From the NCBI RefSeq assembly GCF_012849095.1, contig NZ_CP051680.1, positions 7,374,001 to 7,438,000 on the forward strand: a stretch of 64,000 nt of DNA, read 5' to 3'. Under the pieces are notes generated by a model. That model was not told where the DNA came from. It searched no databases and worked only from the letters and a program-made list of their open reading frames with translations. Of this stretch, positions 10,803 through 19,714 are shown in pieces (within the stretch, counting starts at the first letter, position 1; each line of letters begins with the position of its first letter). The stretch comes from Cohnella herbarum. Its GTDB lineage: Bacteria; Bacillota; Bacilli; Paenibacillales; Paenibacillaceae. The position numbers were made by a program, and so were the translations under genes.

Positions 10803-13790
10803 ATGAAGAAGATTTGGAGAAAGTCTCTTAACTTGACTATGGCCGCAACGCTCGGTTTAACCGTCGTAACCGGAACGGGGATAATCGGGTCTCGGCAAGC
10901 AAGCGCAGGGGTAAGCTCGTATAACTACGCCGAAGCGTTGCAGAAGTCGATCTACTTCTATGAAGCGCAGCGTTCCGGCGATTTGCCGGCGAACAATCGC
11001 GTGCAGTGGAGGGGAGATTCGGGCATGACCGACGGAGCGGACGTCGGCAAGGATTTGACCGGCGGTTGGTACGATGCCGGAGATCACGTTAAATTCGGCT
11101 TGCCTATGGCTTCCACCGCGACAATGTTGGCCTGGTCGATCTACGAATACGAGGATGGCTTCAAGCAATCGGGGCAGTACGAGGAAATGCTGGACAACTT
11201 GAAATGGGCGACCGACTATTTTATTAAAGCGCACACCGCTCCGAACGAGCTTTACGTTCAGATCGGGCAAGGCGGAACGGATCATGCCTGGTGGGGACCT
11301 GCCGAAGTGATGCAGATGAACAGACCTTCCTACAAAATCTCCGCGACTTGTCCCGGCTCCGATGTGGCGGGAGAAACCGCGGCGACGTTGGCGGCGTCTT
11401 CGATCGTATTCGCGGAAACCGATCCGACTTACGCCGCAACGCTTCTCGAGCACGCGAAGCAGCTATATTCGTTCGGCGACACGTATCGGGGCAAGTATAG
11501 CGACTGCGTAACGGATGCGGCATCGTTTTACAATTCTTATTCCGGCTATTGGGATGAACTGTCCTGGGGGGCGGCGTGGCTTTATTTGGCGACGAACGAC
11601 AGTGCTTACTTGACGAAAGCGATCGCCGCCTCGGCGAATTGGGGCAAAGAAGGACAAACGGCTCATTGGGGCTATAAATGGACTCACGCATGGGACGACA
11701 AGCATTATGGCGCCCAATTGCTGTTGGCTCGCATTACGAACGATCCGGCCTTCATTACTTCGACGGAGCGCAATCTGGACTATTGGACGACCGGCGTTGC
11801 CGGAACGGGCGAGAAAATTACGTATTCGCCGGGCGGACTAGCGTGGTTGGATACATGGGGCTCCTTGCGGTATTCGATGAACGCTTCATTCCTGGCATTC
11901 GTGTATTCCGATTGGGTGACGGACGCCGCCAAAAAAACGAAATACAAAAACTTCGCGACAAATCAAGCGCTATACGTCCTTGGAGACAACCCGCGCAATA
12001 GCAGCTACGTCATCGGCTTCGGCACCAATTCTCCGAAAAGCCCGCATCATCGGACATCCCACGGTTCATGGGCGGATAGCCAGACGGTTCCAACGGCCCA
12101 TCGTCATGTGCTCTACGGAGCGCTCGTCGGAGGTCCTAATAGCAGCGATGCCTATACGGATTCAATCGGCGACTACGTCAGCAACGAAGTGGCGACCGAC
12201 TACAATGCGGCATTTACAGGCGTGCTTGCGAAAATGAAGCTGGAGTACGGAGCCGGGCAGCAGCCGCTGGCGAATTTCCCTGCACCGGTTACGGTGCCGG
12301 AAGACGAGATGTTCGTCGAAGCGTCGTTTAACAGCACTGGTACTACCTATACGGAAATTAAAGCGCTTCTGAACAATCGCTCGGGATGGCCGGCGCGGAT
12401 GGGCGACAAGCTGTCCTTCCGCTATTACGTCGACTTGTCCGAAGTTTACGCGGCCGGTTATACCGCTAGCAACGTTACGGTCAGCACCAACTACAACCAG
12501 GGGGCGACCGTATCGGCACTGACCGCGCACGATGCGACCAATCACATCTATTACGTTACGGTGGATTTCACCGGTACGAAAATTTATCCGGGCGGACAAC
12601 CGCATTATAAGAAGGAAATCCAGTTCCGTTTAGCAGCACCCGCAGGCACGACGTTCTGGAATCCGAACAACGATTATTCCGCTCAAGGATTAACGAGCGG
12701 TACTCCCGTCAAAACGACTTATATTCCGGTCTATGACAACGGCACGAAAGTGTTCGGCAACACGCCCGGTCCGGTCGTGCCGACGGTTCCGGCAGCTCCG
12801 GCGGGCGTGACCGCATCCGCCGGCAACGCTCAAGCTACGCTGACTTGGGCGGCTTCGGCTGGTGCGACGAGCTACAACGTGAAACGGGCCGCAACGACAG
12901 GGGGGCCGTACGCGACGGTAGCGACTGCCGTAACCGGAACTAGCTTCACGAATACGGCTTTGACGAACGGTACGACGTATTATTACGTCGTCAGCGCGGT
13001 GAACGCGGTTGGTGAAAGCGTCAATTCTGCCCAGGTCAGCGCAACGCCGCAGGCTCCATCGCTTCCAGGCGCGCCGGCCGGGGTTGCGGCAGCGGCGGGC
13101 AACGCGCAAGCCACGGTTAGCTGGGGCGCGGTAAACGGTGCTACGAGCTATACGGTGAAACGGGCGACGACAAGCGGCGGACCGTATTCGGCAGTCGCGA
13201 CGGGCTTAACGGCGACAAGCTATACGAACACGGGGCTGACGAACGGTACGACTTACTATTATGTCGTTAGCGCGTCGAATGCGGTCGGCGAGAGCGCGAA
13301 TTCGGCGCAAGCGAGCGCAACTCCGCAATTACCGCCGGCTGGCAGCTTGGTCGCGCAGTACAAAGCAGGAGATACGAACGCGACGGACAATCAGATTAAA
13401 CCGCATTTGAACATTAAAAATACCGGTACGACCGCAGTCAGCCTTAGCAACGTGAAGGTACGCTATTACTTCACGAAGGACGGAACCGCGGCGGTGAACG
13501 CATGGATCGATTGGGCTCAAGTCGGCGGCGCGAACATTCAAACCGCGTTCGGCAGCGTGACGGCAACGGGAGCGGATACGTACGTCGAGCTGTCGTTCGC
13601 GGCGGGCGCAGGCTCTATAGCGCCGAATGGTCAGACGGGCGACATCCAGCTAAGAATGGCGAAGGCGGATTGGACGAATTTCAATGAAACGGGCGATTAT
13701 TCTTACGATCCGACGAAGACGGCTTATACGGACTGGAGCAAGGTGACTGTGTACGTTAATGGTACGCTAACATGGGGTATCGAACCTTAA
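10803..13790 (+). CDS. Secreted GH9-CBM3c processive endoglucanase, FN3x2-CBM3
   Basis: Signal peptide with cleavage near QASA-GV, then a GH9 (alpha/alpha)6 domain at residues about 36-485. GGWYDAGDHVKFG carries the catalytic base Asp pair, SPHHRTSHGSW the conserved His/Arg region, and YVSNEVATDYNAA the acid Glu. A CBM3c-type module (about 490-655, starting after LANFPAPV) is fused behind the catalytic domain, the arrangement known in processive GH9 endoglucanases. Two FN3 (about 659-840) and a crystalline-cellulose-type CBM3 (about 847-995) follow. AAGGAGG lies nine bases before ATG 10803. The last FN3 plus CBM3 match the GH6 gene almost base for base, pointing to gene conversion. Confidence 0.95.
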   Translation: MKKIWRKSLNLTMAATLGLTVVTGTGIIGSRQASAGVSSYNYAEALQKSIYFYEAQRSGDLPANNRVQWRGDSGMTDGADVGKDLTGGWYDAGDHVKFGLPMASTATMLAWSIYEYEDGFKQSGQYEEMLDNLKWATDYFIKAHTAPNELYVQIGQGGTDHAWWGPAEVMQMNRPSYKISATCPGSDVAGETAATLAASSIVFAETDPTYAATLLEHAKQLYSFGDTYRGKYSDCVTDAASFYNSYSGYWDELSWGAAWLYLATNDSAYLTKAIAASANWGKEGQTAHWGYKWTHAWDDKHYGAQLLLARITNDPAFITSTERNLDYWTTGVAGTGEKITYSPGGLAWLDTWGSLRYSMNASFLAFVYSDWVTDAAKKTKYKNFATNQALYVLGDNPRNSSYVIGFGTNSPKSPHHRTSHGSWADSQTVPTAHRHVLYGALVGGPNSSDAYTDSIGDYVSNEVATDYNAAFTGVLAKMKLEYGAGQQPLANFPAPVTVPEDEMFVEASFNSTGTTYTEIKALLNNRSGWPARMGDKLSFRYYVDLSEVYAAGYTASNVTVSTNYNQGATVSALTAHDATNHIYYVTVDFTGTKIYPGGQPHYKKEIQFRLAAPAGTTFWNPNNDYSAQGLTSGTPVKTTYIPVYDNGTKVFGNTPGPVVPTVPAAPAGVTASAGNAQATLTWAASAGATSYNVKRAATTGGPYATVATAVTGTSFTNTALTNGTTYYYVVSAVNAVGESVNSAQVSATPQAPSLPGAPAGVAAAAGNAQATVSWGAVNGATSYTVKRATTSGGPYSAVATGLTATSYTNTGLTNGTTYYYVVSASNAVGESANSAQASATPQLPPAGSLVAQYKAGDTNATDNQIKPHLNIKNTGTTAVSLSNVKVRYYFTKDGTAAVNAWIDWAQVGGANIQTAFGSVTATGADTYVELSFAAGAGSIAPNGQTGDIQLRMAKADWTNFNETGDYSYDPTKTAYTDWSKVTVYVNGTLTWGIEP

Positions 13791-13825
13791 CGGATCGACG
13801 GTAGGAATATAGGGATTATCCGCTC

Positions 13826-13863
13826 AGGTCAAGTTTTTCGACCTTAGGGGGTAGTCCCTTTTT
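13826..13863 (+). terminator. Probable terminator of the cellulase run
   Basis: AGGTC/GACCT (13826-13844) is followed by AGGG/CCCT (13846-13859) and five Ts. Stems are short, so termination may be partial. It lies about 35 bases after the GH9 stop. Confidence 0.5.
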
Positions 13864-14257
13864 ACATGAATATCCTGGAATAATTAGCGAGAAGTCACAA
13901 AAGTGCTAAGTTAGTCATCTCAGTAGATAGACCATCCTAAACGTACTCCTGTACAATAAATCTACAGACAAAACTACGGCAAACTAATTCACCGAAACAA
14001 TGAGTGCTTATTGCGGCACAGGGGCTTCGTCTTGATGATAATGACTATAATCGTGCTGTTATTGCCGAATGAACATCAGAAATCAGGATTCTGGTGTTTT
14101 TGACGTATTCATCTTTGTTTCAATAGTCCATGCATCAGCCTAGGGGCAAAAGGAGGGGATACCCATTCCATGTTGAAGAAGAGCCATCCGCAAAAGGGTA
14201 GTTAGAATTCGTTCGACAGGCGACTTGAAGGGACTTTGAATGCGAAGGAGTGAATTG
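13864..14257 (+). other. Intergenic region upstream of the AraC-type gene
   Basis: About 390 AT-rich bases without a credible gene. A TATAAT hexamer lies at 14046-14051 but no good -35 box is paired with it. AAGGAG at 14245-14250 serves the regulator gene. I see no recognisable riboswitch or repeat. Confidence 0.5.
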
Positions 14258-15037
14258 ATGAACACTCCACTATCGGTAGATACTTGGGTATTACCCATTC
14301 AGATTTCGGTTCGTAGATGGAACATCCCCTTAACCGATCGTGAACGCAACCTATTGGAATATGCCTTGTGCAATGTATCCGATGAAATGATCCGGCATCC
14401 GTTGTCGGGGGTGACGATGCGAATCCGCCATGGTACCGCGGTACTCTTGTTCGATTTGCCCACGCAAACTCAACTCTTATCCGGGATTGAACAGCGCTGC
14501 CGCGAATTGCGGAAGTTCGCTAAAACGTTTTTATACGCAGATGTCGATATTGGAATCGGAAATACCGTTCCCATGCGCGAGCTCCCTCAGGAAAAGCCGC
14601 AAGAGGTTTCGACTATCCCTCCCGCAATAGAGTCGCAGTCTACCGATTTCGATCTGTTCTTGCGCATGCGGCAAGCGAACCCTTCCGAAGATTCCGTCCT
14701 TCATCAAATTCTCAACTATATCGAAGATCACCTTCTTGAAGACTTGACGCGAGAGGATATCGCTCAATTCGTTCATTTTCATCCCGCTTATCTGTCCAGA
14801 TTTTTTCGCAAGAAGACCGGGTGGTCGTTGTCCGAATACATCGTGCAGAAGCGTATAGAGAGCGCGAAAGAGATGCTGTCGCAATCGGAATTAAAAATCG
14901 GCTACATCATGAATCATCTCGGGTACTACAACCTGTCCCATTTCACGCGCACATTCAAAAAAAAGACCGGTTATACGCCGCAGCAGTATCGTAAAAAAAC
15001 TTCCCACCATAAATTGGCGATTGTGCGCGGTAAGTAA
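14258..15037 (+). CDS. AraC-family regulator, YesN-like without receiver domain
   Basis: ATG 14258 is preferred over the in-frame ATG at 14240 because AAGGAG ends seven bases before it. The C-terminal third holds two helix-turn-helix motifs of the AraC type (LTREDIAQFVHFHPAYLSRF and the following MNHLGYYNLSHFTRTFKK), ending with the usual GYTPQQYRK. The N-terminal part (CRELRKF through VDIGIGN) resembles the linker region that sits between receiver and AraC domains in YesN response regulators, yet no receiver domain is encoded. Such regulators commonly control carbohydrate utilisation, and it lies next to the cellulase genes, so it may regulate them. No membrane segment is visible. The target and inducer are unknown. 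Confidence 0.85.
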   Translation: MNTPLSVDTWVLPIQISVRRWNIPLTDRERNLLEYALCNVSDEMIRHPLSGVTMRIRHGTAVLLFDLPTQTQLLSGIEQRCRELRKFAKTFLYADVDIGIGNTVPMRELPQEKPQEVSTIPPAIESQSTDFDLFLRMRQANPSEDSVLHQILNYIEDHLLEDLTREDIAQFVHFHPAYLSRFFRKKTGWSLSEYIVQKRIESAKEMLSQSELKIGYIMNHLGYYNLSHFTRTFKKKTGYTPQQYRKKTSHHKLAIVRGK

Positions 15038-15038
15038 C

Positions 15039-15086
15039 CCAAACAGACACCCTCCACCGAACGTCGGTAAGAGGGTGTCTGTTTGG
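15039..15086. terminator. Bidirectional terminator
   Basis: A 16-bp perfect inverted repeat (CCAAACAGACACCCTC and its complement at 15071-15086) separates the converging AraC-type and GT28 genes. Confidence 0.85.
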
Positions 15087-15095
15087 ATTCTCGGA

Positions 15096-16211
15096 TTATT
15101 CCATTAAAGCAAGTACAGCTTCCGAGCACTTGGCGGGATGGTATTCCGCGTTGCGTAAAGCCATCAACGTATCCCGGTGCTGGTAAGCGGCGTACGGCTC
15201 TTGAATCAATCGAAACCAACGGTCGATCGTTTCGGTGTTCTTCATCAATTCTCCGAACCCGTGAGTAACGAAATATTCGGCATTCTCTTCCTCTTGACCG
15301 GGGATCGGCTCGTAGAACAGCATCGGAATTCCTTTCGCCATTCCTTCCGTGCAAGTCATTCCGCCGGGTTTGGTCACGAGCAGATCGGATACGTCCATCA
15401 GCTTGCTGATTTCTTTCGTATATCCGATGACGTGAACGTTCGGATGTTGGAATCGGGAATCCGCCAGAAGCTTCTCTTTAGCCTTATCGTTATTGCCCAT
15501 GCAAAGGATAAGCTGTATCCGGTCGGCGTAGGCGGCCATGTATTCCACGAGCTCTTCACCGTATAAGAGCCCCCAGCCGCCGCCCATAATGAGGACAGTC
15601 GGCATGTCCTTGAGATGAAACTGATTAAGGATCTCCGCTCTGTCGTGCGGATGCCAGAAGTTAGGATGAACGGGAATACCCGTCACTTCGATCGATGTAG
15701 GAGGGACTCCGCGAGCGATCAATTTGTTCCGAACGGCCGGGGTACTGACCAAGTACGTATTCACCTCGGGATTGGTCCAAGTCGCATGCGCATCGTAATC
15801 CGTAATCAGCGTATACAAAGGGACATCCAAACCGAGCCTTTTTAAGCGGCTGACGACGGCGTTTGGAATGGGGTGGGTGCAGACGATGGAATCCGGCTTG
15901 AGCTGTCGGACGACATCGGCTACTTGATTGTAAAATAACCGATGCAACGCGAATTGCGTCATGCGGTTTAATGATTTATGATAGCCGCTTCGGTACATTT
16001 TCCCGACTAGCTTGGGCTGTTTGCTGACGGTTTTGCGGTAGGCAGACAGGATCATTGGGCCTATAATAGGATTTAGAAAGGTTCCCAGCTCAATGACGCG
16101 CGTCTGGATTCGCGGAGAAAGTTGACGCAATCCAACCGCTAGGGCGTACGCGGCTTGGGTGTGTCCCGTTCCGAAACCTTCGGAAAGCAGCAGAACTCGT
16201 TTTTTACGCAT
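15096..16211 (-). CDS. GT28 diacylglycerol glycosyltransferase (MGDG synthase/UgtP-like)
   Basis: A 371-residue GT-B enzyme. The N-terminal half (LLSEGFGTGHTQAAYALA, then HPIPNAVVSRLK) matches the MGDG-synthase N-terminal domain, and the C-terminal half (VLIMGGGWGLLYG, VTKPGGMTCTEGMAKGIPML, PIPGQEEENAEYF) is the nucleotide-sugar-binding part of GT28. The family transfers glucose or galactose from UDP-sugars to diacylglycerol at the inner membrane face, giving glycolipids that anchor lipoteichoic acid. The exact sugar cannot be told. Translated alone; the next gene is divergent. There is no signal peptide, as expected for a peripheral enzyme. Confidence 0.85.
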   Translation of the reverse strand: MRKKRVLLLSEGFGTGHTQAAYALAVGLRQLSPRIQTRVIELGTFLNPIIGPMILSAYRKTVSKQPKLVGKMYRSGYHKSLNRMTQFALHRLFYNQVADVVRQLKPDSIVCTHPIPNAVVSRLKRLGLDVPLYTLITDYDAHATWTNPEVNTYLVSTPAVRNKLIARGVPPTSIEVTGIPVHPNFWHPHDRAEILNQFHLKDMPTVLIMGGGWGLLYGEELVEYMAAYADRIQLILCMGNNDKAKEKLLADSRFQHPNVHVIGYTKEISKLMDVSDLLVTKPGGMTCTEGMAKGIPMLFYEPIPGQEEENAEYFVTHGFGELMKNTETIDRWFRLIQEPYAAYQHRDTLMALRNAEYHPAKCSEAVLALME

Positions 16212-16313
16212 AAGAAATAATCCTCCACTTTTCCTACTTCCATATTACGCCGAAGAGGGGCTCGGAACAAGTGGTACGATAATAAGAATAACGCTAAGGA
16301 GGAATGGATAACG

Positions 16314-16694
16314 ATGGGTGAACCTGATGTTTTGCTGGATATTGTTAAAATTTCTTATAAAACGGGGGAATATGTCGGAGAGATTTTCGATCGGGACGAT
16401 CGCCGAGTATTGGTGAAGGTGCTAGCTGTGCTTCAGCATCCGACGCAGGGAGACCTGCATAGCTCCTACGATCCGGATGCGGCTATGTTCCACGAACGCA
16501 GGGCGCTATCCTATACGGAGAAGGTGTGGGTGCCCGCGCAAACGGCGCAACCGTACAAGGGAACGGTGCCCGAGTATCGGCAATCGCTGCTGTCGGCGCT
16601 TGCTAGCGAGACGGAACGGATTGACCGTCTGAAGCGGTGGTCGGAGCTTTGTTTGGAGAAGCTGGACATCTTGCGGAAAGATTACGGAATGTAA
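16314..16694 (+). CDS. kapB: KapB-like kinase-associated protein
   Basis: A 126-residue protein with the features of KapB: YKTGEYVGEI, VLVKVLAVLQHPTQGDLH and FHERRALSYTEKVWVP. In Bacillus subtilis KapB is needed for KinB signalling into the sporulation phosphorelay. Here I see no lipobox or signal peptide, so it would be cytosolic. AAGGAGG precedes ATG 16314. No histidine kinase gene lies nearby. The name rests on motif memory and was not checked by search. Confidence 0.7.
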   Translation: MGEPDVLLDIVKISYKTGEYVGEIFDRDDRRVLVKVLAVLQHPTQGDLHSSYDPDAAMFHERRALSYTEKVWVPAQTAQPYKGTVPEYRQSLLSALASETERIDRLKRWSELCLEKLDILRKDYGM

Positions 16695-16730
16695 GCCGTT
16701 ACCAAAGTACCGAATAAATTGCGAAATTCG

Positions 16731-16770
16731 ACCGCGCCTTAGTCTCTCGGACCTAAGTCGCGGTTTTTTT
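16731..16770 (+). terminator. Rho-independent terminator after kapB-like gene
   Basis: ACCGCGCCTTAG pairs with CTAAGTCGCGGT (one bulge/mismatch), followed by a run of seven Ts. Confidence 0.9.
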
Positions 16771-16848
16771 GTGTCAGAAAAAAGAGTTTTTTGGATTTTA
16801 TCTTCAGGATCTTGATTTAGAAGCCGTTATAAAGGAAGAGTGTTCAAA

Positions 16849-16884
16849 ATGAATAATTGGCAATGGAGGATCCGCTTAAAATGA
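16849..16884 (+). CDS. Possible 11-residue leader peptide coupled to the surface protein
   Basis: ATG 16849 has AAGGAAG about ten bases upstream and opens the frame MNNWQWRIRLK, ending in TGA at 16882-16884. This stop overlaps the start of the following gene as ATGA. The leader contains the only GGAGG near the next start, so ribosomes finishing it could re-initiate. Two Trp and two Arg codons are the only notable content. Whether it is translated is inference. Confidence 0.4.
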   Translation: MNNWQWRIRLK

Positions 16885-19160
16885 AAATGTGGAGTAAAAC
16901 AGAGAAGCATCCAGAACTGTCGTCCCGTCCCAGCTACATTTATAATCGTATTCTCTCGATGATTCTGGTTCTTGCATTAATCGGCAGTACGTTCGGCGGG
17001 GTTGCTTCTGCGGCGGATGAGGTTGTTACTGGCGTACATATCGATCCTCAATCTAGTTCGAATATAGTATACGTCGACGATAATTCGATTATCTTGTTCG
17101 CGACTGCTGATATTAGTGGGGGAAGTGGGACTACAAATCGCAATGTAACGGATGAAGCAACATGGTCATCTACTTCATCATTGATTAAAGTAGCAAAAGG
17201 CGTCGTAACTGCGACGGGAGTCGTATCTTCGGCTACAATAACGGCAAGATATAAGGATAAAACGGATACCTACTCCGTTTCTTCGCAATATTATTACAAT
17301 GACGTTAAGTTGAAGATCGATTCCGTGGATGCTCCGGACAAACAGGATGTCAATTTGGGTCCGGATCTGACGTTTGTCGCAACCGGAACGAAAAGCGACT
17401 CGGCAATCGATACGCTCACGGATACCGCGGTATGGACAAGCTCTAATTCGAATGTCGCTACAGTCAGTAAGGGCGTCGTTAAACTTTTGACAGCTGGCGA
17501 AACAACCATCACGGTCAAGAGCAAAGGGAAATCGGATTCCATCGTCCTAACGGTTAAATCTCCTTACGAAAAGATTGAAATTAATAACAACTCGGATCAG
17601 GAAATTTCCAGCCCGATCGACATTACGATAGGTGCTAGCAATGATAGACAATTGAAAGCCAAGGCAGTCTATAAATCAGGTGCATCAGGACCTGTTGATA
17701 TTACGAATGACACCACTTGGACAAGCAGTAATTCCGCAGTCGCTAAAATAAGCGAGAAAGGGCTAATGACGGCGGTTGGCGCAGGTACGGCAGTGATATC
17801 CGCCAAACGATTCGGTTCAACGGATTCCGTGACCGTCATCGTAAGAACGGAATTCGAAGCGCTGAAAATAACGCCTGAAAAAACGATTAACGTTACTCTA
17901 TACGGTGCAAAGGTAGAACTTACAGCTTCGGCGAGCAGCGGTAAAGAGCTTAACAAGCCTGTGACGGATTTAGCAGAATGGAAAATTTCCGACGCTGATC
18001 AAGCGGTAGCCGTTATCGAGAAAGATTCAAATACGAAAAGAGTGTACGTAGTTCCGAAAGGCACAGGTACCGCTCAGATTACCGCTTCATATCTTGGATT
18101 ATCCAAAACGATATCGATTACGGTGTCCCCTACGATCACGACGGTTGAGATCGAGAAAGATTCGCTCGACGTGTTCGTTGAAGATACGGCAACGCTGCCT
18201 GCAGTTAACGGGAAAACGGTAGCGGGAGATACGAAAGATATCGGCAAGTTCGTGGAATGGACTTCGAGCGATACGAGTATCGTTAAGATTGAGGATGGGA
18301 AGTTGAAAGCGCTGAAAGCCGGTACGGTCACTCTTAGCGCGACGTTGGAAGGCGCTTCTGGTACGCCGGACATCACGGACACCATTACCGTGAACGTCCA
18401 TAAAAAAATTCTTGCGCTAATTCCTTCGGAAGAAACGATAAGCGTAGTCATCGGCAAAGAAGTCGAGCTGCCGAAAGTTCAGCTCATCTACGAGGATGGA
18501 TCTGAAGATCCGATCTCGGATAAAATTGTCTGGAAATCCTCGACGCCTAAGCTATTGGTGACGTCGACCAAGCTAAAGGGACTGCTCGCTACGACCGCGA
18601 CTTTAACCGGAACTTATCTGAATCAGACGGTAAAAATCAAAGTAACGGTTGAAGAAGAATTTATTTCTTTCGCTATTGAGCCTAAGAAAATCAGCACGAC
18701 CCTGAAGAGGTCGCAAACGGTCAAAGTGACCGGAACGACGAAAAGCGGCAAAAAGGTAAGTCTCGGATCGAGAATCGATTGGCATCCTTCGTCCGAAGAG
18801 CATGTTACCGTCAAAGGCTCTTCCGTTAAAGGCGTTGAGGAAGGAAGCGGTAAGCTGACGGCTACGGTTCAAGGAAAAAGCTTGGAGGTCCCTTATGTCG
18901 TCACGGCAAAATTATCGAAACTGACGGCTTCAAATACTTCGTTTGCCACCGTAGCAGGCGCGCAGCATAGCGTAGAGCTAACGGCATTATACGAAAACGG
19001 AAAAACCGCCAACGTCACGACTCAAGCGACTTGGGTAAGCTCCAAAGCTGCGGTAGCGACTGTATCCGACGGTAGAATATCCGTTATCAGCAAGGGAAGC
19101 GCAACGATTAAAGGTACATTCGGCGGCAAATCGGTTACGATTCGCGTCTCGGTCAAGTAA
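16881..19160 (+). CDS. Secreted surface protein with Big_2-type Ig-like repeats
   Basis: Start ATG 16881 overlaps the leader stop; GGAGG lies eleven bases upstream. The signal peptide has a long N-region and cleaves near VASA-AD. The mature part is built of about eight repeats of 80-90 residues with recurring TWTSSNSAVAKIS and GTAVISA-like motifs, typical of bacterial Ig-like (Big_2) domains. There is no visible S-layer-homology domain, LPXTG sorting signal or catalytic domain, so how it stays on the cell is unclear. Lysine-rich composition and lower GC differ from the cellulases. A structural or adhesin role is inferred. The short YjfB-like gene follows after 13 bases. Confidence 0.85.
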   Translation: MKMWSKTEKHPELSSRPSYIYNRILSMILVLALIGSTFGGVASAADEVVTGVHIDPQSSSNIVYVDDNSIILFATADISGGSGTTNRNVTDEATWSSTSSLIKVAKGVVTATGVVSSATITARYKDKTDTYSVSSQYYYNDVKLKIDSVDAPDKQDVNLGPDLTFVATGTKSDSAIDTLTDTAVWTSSNSNVATVSKGVVKLLTAGETTITVKSKGKSDSIVLTVKSPYEKIEINNNSDQEISSPIDITIGASNDRQLKAKAVYKSGASGPVDITNDTTWTSSNSAVAKISEKGLMTAVGAGTAVISAKRFGSTDSVTVIVRTEFEALKITPEKTINVTLYGAKVELTASASSGKELNKPVTDLAEWKISDADQAVAVIEKDSNTKRVYVVPKGTGTAQITASYLGLSKTISITVSPTITTVEIEKDSLDVFVEDTATLPAVNGKTVAGDTKDIGKFVEWTSSDTSIVKIEDGKLKALKAGTVTLSATLEGASGTPDITDTITVNVHKKILALIPSEETISVVIGKEVELPKVQLIYEDGSEDPISDKIVWKSSTPKLLVTSTKLKGLLATTATLTGTYLNQTVKIKVTVEEEFISFAIEPKKISTTLKRSQTVKVTGTTKSGKKVSLGSRIDWHPSSEEHVTVKGSSVKGVEEGSGKLTATVQGKSLEVPYVVTAKLSKLTASNTSFATVAGAQHSVELTALYENGKTANVTTQATWVSSKAAVATVSDGRISVISKGSATIKGTFGGKSVTIRVSVK

Positions 19161-19173
19161 AGGGGTGTGAAAC

Positions 19174-19359
19174 GTGGATATTAGCAGCCTAGCTCAAGGT
19201 GTCAGTTCATCTGCAATCGGATCGTTGAAAAATCAAGTTGGTGTCGCTGTGTTAGATAAATCGCTAGATATCGCAAAGCAACAAGGGCAACAGATGGTCC
19301 AGTTAATGGAGCAAAGCGTGCAGCCTCACCTAGGCCAAAGCATTGATATTAAAGTGTAA
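19174..19359 (+). CDS. YjfB-like putative motility protein
   Basis: A 61-residue protein starting at GTG 19174 behind AGGGGTGTG. It begins MDISSLAQGVSSSAIGSLKN and ends SVQPHLGQSIDIKV, the pattern of the YjfB putative motility family. No secretion signal or membrane segment is seen. It shares a transcript with the Ig-like protein judging by the 13-base gap and the common terminator. Function of the family is not established. Confidence 0.7.
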   Translation: MDISSLAQGVSSSAIGSLKNQVGVAVLDKSLDIAKQQGQQMVQLMEQSVQPHLGQSIDIKV

Positions 19360-19363
19360 TCGT

Positions 19364-19412
19364 GCAAAATAAAAGGGCTCTCATCGATATCCGATGGAGC
19401 CCTTTATTTTGC
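19364..19412 (+). terminator. Rho-independent terminator
   Basis: GCAAAATAAAAGGGCTC pairs with GAGCCCTTTATTTTGC around a loop at 19381-19396. A/T flanks on both sides make it potentially bidirectional. Confidence 0.88.
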
Positions 19413-19480
19413 TTAATTTGGGCATGCTAATCTCAAGAATGAAGAAATTGGCTATGACTCAGGTCGCTGCGTTGTCAGTA

Positions 19481-19668
19481 ATAGCGGCAAATCGTTCCGT
19501 TATATTCCTCGTTGCCCGTTGGTTCCATACTCGTAGCGGAAATTATTTCCGTTATTCGAAGATTTTTAATGATTTCGAAGCAAAATTGGATCAATAGCGG
19601 AAAATTCTGCCGTTATCCCTGTGAGAAATCATATTTGCGATGAAATAACGGAAAATCCTTCCGTTATT
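19481..19668. repeat. Array of four short palindromic elements
   Basis: Four copies of an imperfect palindrome of the form ATAGCGGAAA-n-TTCCGTTAT occur at about 19481-19503, 19533-19558, 19594-19618 and 19644-19668, spaced 50-61 bp. The last copy is the most symmetrical (AATAACGGAAAA, TTCCGTTATT). They fill the gap between the YjfB-like gene and the converging SGNH hydrolase. No cas genes or conserved spacers exist, so this is not CRISPR. They look like intergenic palindromic repeats of the REP type. Confidence 0.75.
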
Positions 19669-19714
19669 AAGAAAACATGCTCGATGTTCTTAGGCGACCG
19701 GAAATGCGTGTGCT

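Noticed and set aside
1..13790. Cellulosome locus
   Set aside because: No dockerin, cohesin or scaffoldin is encoded; all enzymes carry their own CBM3.
14170..14203. Short ATG frame behind AGGAGGGG upstream of the AraC-type gene
   Set aside because: Only about 11 codons, no coupling to the next start, and no recognisable composition; a chance ORF is more likely.
19394..19597. Plus-strand ORF of 67 codons
   Set aside because: It runs through a terminator and the palindromic array and has no ribosome-binding site.
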